Below, one piece after another: positions 5,154 through 7,522 of a stretch of 7,522 nt of DNA. The DNA comes from Deltaproteobacteria bacterium. Its GTDB lineage: Bacteria; Desulfobacterota; DSM-4660; Desulfatiglandales; HGW-15. Every line of letters starts with the position of its first letter. Position 1 is the stretch's first letter. The notes under the pieces were generated by a model. That model searched no databases. It had not been told where the DNA came from and saw only the letters and a program-made list of their open reading frames with translations. The stretch is taken from positions 1-7,522 of the forward strand of contig JAIPEI010000173.1 in NCBI GenBank assembly GCA_021737245.1, given 5' to 3'. The position numbers and the translations under genes are program-made.

Positions 5154-6509
5154 ATGAGCGAGGACGTCCACAAAAGACCGGCGCGAGCCATGAACCGGGA
5201 GGAAGGCCCGAAAAAGCGTGGATGTCCGGGAAGGCTCTCCAAGGCGGGCCTGGTGGTGCTGGTCACTATTCTTCTGGGGGCCGGCATCTTCAACCACCAG
5301 TTGATGCGGCTCTACAACGTGATCACGCTGTTCGAGCCCGATGTCGTGGTGGAGAACTTCCGCAGCATGGAGCGGATGTTCGACTACCGGGTGGTCCACC
5401 GGGGCGGGACGCCTCACGTGTTCGAACGGGCTCCGGAATCCCTGCCACAGCTCTACACTTACGAGGGCCGGGACAAGCCCGTGGAGGAGCTCCTCAAGGC
5501 GACCTGGACCACCGGGCTCATCGTGATCCATGACGACAAGATCGTCTATGAGGATTACCGGCTTGGCAACAATGAGGCGTCCAAGTGCATCTCCTGGTCT
5601 GTGGGCAGGTCTTTCGTCTCCGCCCTCATGGGGATCGCCCTGAAAGAGGGGCACATCAGGGACGTCGGGGACCCGGTCACGCGGTATGTGCCCTTTCTCA
5701 AAGGCTCGGGCTATGACGGGGTGCCCATCAAGCATGTCCTCCAGATGTCCTCGGGGATCCGCTTCGACGAAGACCACACAGCCTTCTTCTCGGACGTCAA
5801 TCGCATGGGCCGGACCATCGCCCTGAGCCGACCCCTCGACGGCTTCGTGGCCTCCCTGGAGAACGAGTGCGAACCGGGAACGCGCCACCACTGCGTGAGC
5901 ATGGACAGCCAGGTCCTGGGCATGGTGCTCCGGGAGGCGACCGGGCAGAACCTCTCATCCTACCTGGAAGACAGGATCTGGAAGCGGATCGGTATGGAGT
6001 CGGACGCTTACTGGATCGTGGACGGCGACGGCATGGAGCTCGCCTTCGGCGGCTTGAATGTGGTGCTGCGGGACTACGCCCGCTTCGGCCTGCTCTATCT
6101 TCACAAGGGACGGTGGAACGGCCGGCAGATCGTGCCGGCCGGGTGGGCCCGCGAGTCGGTGACGCCCGATGCGCCTCACCTTCAGCCTGGAGACAACCCG
6201 GCCTCGACCTCACCCCTCGGCTTTGGGTACCAGTGGTGGATTCCGGAGAATCCGGAAGGTGACTTCGCGGCCATCGGCATCTACAACCAGTTCATCTACG
6301 TCCACCCGGGCCATGACGTGGTGATCGCCAAGACCTCGGCCTACGCCGGCTACGACGTGGACGGAGACGAAAAGGAGCTGGAGTCCATCGCGCTGTTCCG
6401 TGCCGTCGCCCGCCACGTGGACGCAGATCAGGAGCCCGAACCCGCGCCCCTCCCCTCGGACGGCGGCCGCCGCCCGCCCTGGGGCCTGCTGATGACCTTA
6501 AAGCGGTAA
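5154..6509 (+). CDS. Membrane-anchored serine hydrolase of the beta-lactamase class C / 6-aminohexanoate-dimer hydrolase type, catalytic motifs altered
   Basis: A 451-residue protein with a basic N-terminus, one membrane helix (about 31-46) and a beta-lactamase-fold domain (about 108-420), expected on the periplasmic side. Family landmarks are clear: TTGLIVIHDDKIVYEDY (119-135), VLQMSSGIRF, ECEPGTR, GLNVVLRDYARFG, SVTPDAPHL, FGYQWWIPE and AIGIYNQFIYV (373-383). Active members use S-x-x-K and Y-x-S/N. Here the first motif is Ser149-Val-Gly-Arg152 (relatives have S-V-A-K) and the second is Cys247-Val-Ser249 (relatives have Tyr). Each differs from the expected residue by one base change (AAG to AGG at 5607-5609; TAC to TGC at 5892-5894). 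With the general-base Lys and Tyr both replaced, the classical reaction is unlikely, yet the frame is intact and otherwise well conserved. It may be a binding pseudoenzyme or a decaying gene. The proline-rich tail (426-451) is ordinary. It starts 76 bases after the LysM gene, with no clear terminator between, so it may share that transcript. ATG 5154 precedes the membrane helix; ATG 5190 is an alternative. Confidence 0.9.
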   Translation: MSEDVHKRPARAMNREEGPKKRGCPGRLSKAGLVVLVTILLGAGIFNHQLMRLYNVITLFEPDVVVENFRSMERMFDYRVVHRGGTPHVFERAPESLPQLYTYEGRDKPVEELLKATWTTGLIVIHDDKIVYEDYRLGNNEASKCISWSVGRSFVSALMGIALKEGHIRDVGDPVTRYVPFLKGSGYDGVPIKHVLQMSSGIRFDEDHTAFFSDVNRMGRTIALSRPLDGFVASLENECEPGTRHHCVSMDSQVLGMVLREATGQNLSSYLEDRIWKRIGMESDAYWIVDGDGMELAFGGLNVVLRDYARFGLLYLHKGRWNGRQIVPAGWARESVTPDAPHLQPGDNPASTSPLGFGYQWWIPENPEGDFAAIGIYNQFIYVHPGHDVVIAKTSAYAGYDVDGDEKELESIALFRAVARHVDADQEPEPAPLPSDGGRRPPWGLLMTLKR

Positions 6510-6562
6510 AGAAAATCTGAATCCGGCCTGTGACAGGGTACAGTTGCTCGCGTGAGATCCGA

Positions 6563-6591
6563 TTCATTTTCCTGCAGTTCCGTGTTATGAT
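6563..6591 (+). promoter_or_regulatory. Extended -10 promoter candidate for the membrane sensor gene
   Basis: TGTTATGAT (6583-6591) is an extended -10 (TGn plus TATGAT, 5 of 6 to consensus). A weak -35, TTCATT (6563-6568, 3 of 6), sits 17 bases upstream; extended -10 promoters tolerate poor -35 boxes. It would start RNA near 6598, leaving about 119 bases of leader before ATG 6717. The gap 6510-6716 otherwise holds only a short CCTGT-G-ACAGG palindrome (6527-6537) and no coding signal that I can see. Confidence 0.4.
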
Positions 6592-6716
6592 CAACTCCGT
6601 TCCAGCAGGCCGGACCACAGGCGATGAGATCGCACCCTGGGCGCAGGGAGAGGTTCCCGGTCACTAACAGGATCAGCCGCAGGACGGCGACAACGGCGTA
6701 AGCAACCGGGGATAGA

Positions 6717-7522
6717 ATGGACGACGACCAGCCATCCAGAGCGTATCCTGATCCGCCGGCTGCCCAGGGCGGCGGATTCAAAGGCCTGGGAAGCCGCCTC
6801 GCGTTGATTCCGCCCCTGAGCTTTGTCCTGATCGTCTCGCTGCTTCCCGCAGCCCCCTCCGCCTGGCCCGGAGACTCGGTGGCATGGCTCGTGGTGCTGA
6901 ACACGCTGTTCCTGGTGGTTGCCCCCTTGATTGCCTCCTATTTCGCGGCCAGGGCCTACGCGGCAAGCGGATCCATCATTATTCTCGCCATCGGCTCAGG
7001 ACTGCTCCTGTCGGGCCTTTCGAGCCACATTGCGGGCCATGTGATGAGGGGGCACGGTGGAACCAACAGTGCTGTAACCATCCACAACACGGGTTTTCTG
7101 CTCTGCTCTCTATTGAACCTGGCGGCCTCCTGGATGAGCTTTTCCGGCGGTAAAAAGCGGAAGATGCTCCGTGGAGGCAGGACCCTCCATGTTCCGGTTT
7201 TCTACGGCGCATCGTTTCTGATGGTCGGGCTCATCACCCTGCTGGCGCTGCAGGATCTGCTGCCCGCGTTCTTCATCCCGGGACAGGGCCCCACGCCTTT
7301 CCGCCAGGCGGTCCTCTCACTGGCCGTCACGTTCTTCCTGATTGCTTCTGCTGCGTTCATGTTCATTTATTTCAGAATCAGGGTTTCTTTTCTCTGCTGG
7401 TATGCCCTCTCCCTGCTGCTCATCGGCCAGGGGCTGGGGATCATCCTTTTCGTGGATCAGCTGGGAAGCCTCATGAACTGGGCCGGAAGGGCTTATCAAT
7501 ACCTGGGAGGGGCTTACTTTCT
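6717..7522 (+). CDS. Polytopic membrane protein, probable N-terminal sensor domain of a signalling protein (3' end outside the window)
   Basis: The frame opens at ATG 6717 (in-frame TAA at 6699-6701 just upstream; GGGGA 4 bases before the ATG) and stays open to the window edge: 268 residues. After a 27-residue soluble start there are hydrophobic helices at about 28-48, 56-78, 84-105, 121-141, 159-179, 197-218 and 224-246, and an eighth begins near 254. Hydrophilic loops are short; KKRKMLRGGR (146-155) is strongly basic and should be cytoplasmic. The pattern V-T-I-H-N-T-G (120-126), the W-Y-A-L-S-L-L-L-I-G-Q-G-L block (228-240) and the ending GRAYQYLGGAY recall the 7-8 helix sensor domains (MASE3-like or related) placed before PAS, histidine kinase or GGDEF domains. 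The output domain is not in the window, so kinase versus cyclase cannot be decided. His104, His108, His113 and His123 cluster in or near the loop between helices 3 and 4. Membrane protein: sure; sensor domain: moderately sure. Confidence 0.75.
   Translation, partial: MDDDQPSRAYPDPPAAQGGGFKGLGSRLALIPPLSFVLIVSLLPAAPSAWPGDSVAWLVVLNTLFLVVAPLIASYFAARAYAASGSIIILAIGSGLLLSGLSSHIAGHVMRGHGGTNSAVTIHNTGFLLCSLLNLAASWMSFSGGKKRKMLRGGRTLHVPVFYGASFLMVGLITLLALQDLLPAFFIPGQGPTPFRQAVLSLAVTFFLIASAAFMFIYFRIRVSFLCWYALSLLLIGQGLGIILFVDQLGSLMNWAGRAYQYLGGAYF

Noticed and set aside
5119..5198. Direct repeat CATGAACCGG at 5119-5128 and 5189-5198
   Set aside because: A single 10-base pair of copies in GC-rich DNA, one inside the coding region; likely chance.

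Overview
This is a GC-rich, densely packed window in which every supported gene lies on the + strand. No RNA gene, CRISPR array, transposase or phage gene was seen. The gene content fits a deltaproteobacterium in the broad sense (Desulfobacterota or Myxococcota). The main clue is a Pkn-type kinase with the HRDVSPQN catalytic loop fused to periplasmic TPRs and followed by a LysM lipoprotein. The taxon is inference from protein style, not a marker gene.

Left part (1-2605), small-molecule metabolism. The window opens inside a molybdopterin-binding subunit of the xanthine dehydrogenase/aldehyde oxidase family (1-732, C-terminal 243 residues). Eighteen bases after its stop comes an Asp/Glu racemase-family gene that lacks its N-terminal ~50 residues and both usual catalytic cysteines (751-1302). 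Next are an AhpD-like carboxymuconolactone decarboxylase family protein (1385-1735), a 35-codon frame that looks like the cut-off start of a DUF302 gene (1764-1871), and an exported dienelactone hydrolase family protein (1868-2605) overlapping it by 4 bases. Two of these genes look like deletion remnants.

Middle part (2606-6509), envelope signalling. A 148-base gap carries a good sigma-70-like promoter embedded in two small inverted repeats. It precedes a membrane Ser/Thr kinase with a TPR periplasmic half (2754-4562). This gene is translationally coupled (TGATG) to a LysM lipoprotein (4562-5077). After 76 bases follows a membrane-anchored beta-lactamase-fold serine hydrolase (5154-6509) in which the SxxK lysine is Arg and the second-motif Tyr is Cys, so it may be a pseudoenzyme. 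Together these could form a peptidoglycan or envelope sensing unit; that is inference.

Right end (6510-7522). After a 207-base gap with an extended -10 promoter candidate, a polytopic membrane protein starts at 6717 and runs off the window. It has seven full transmembrane helices plus the start of an eighth, and resembles the N-terminal sensor domains of membrane histidine kinases or diguanylate cyclases.

Main points for a second look: the hydrolase with two altered catalytic motifs beside the kinase-LysM pair, the truncated racemase abutting the molybdoenzyme gene, the DUF302 remnant, and the palindrome-flanked promoter ahead of the kinase.
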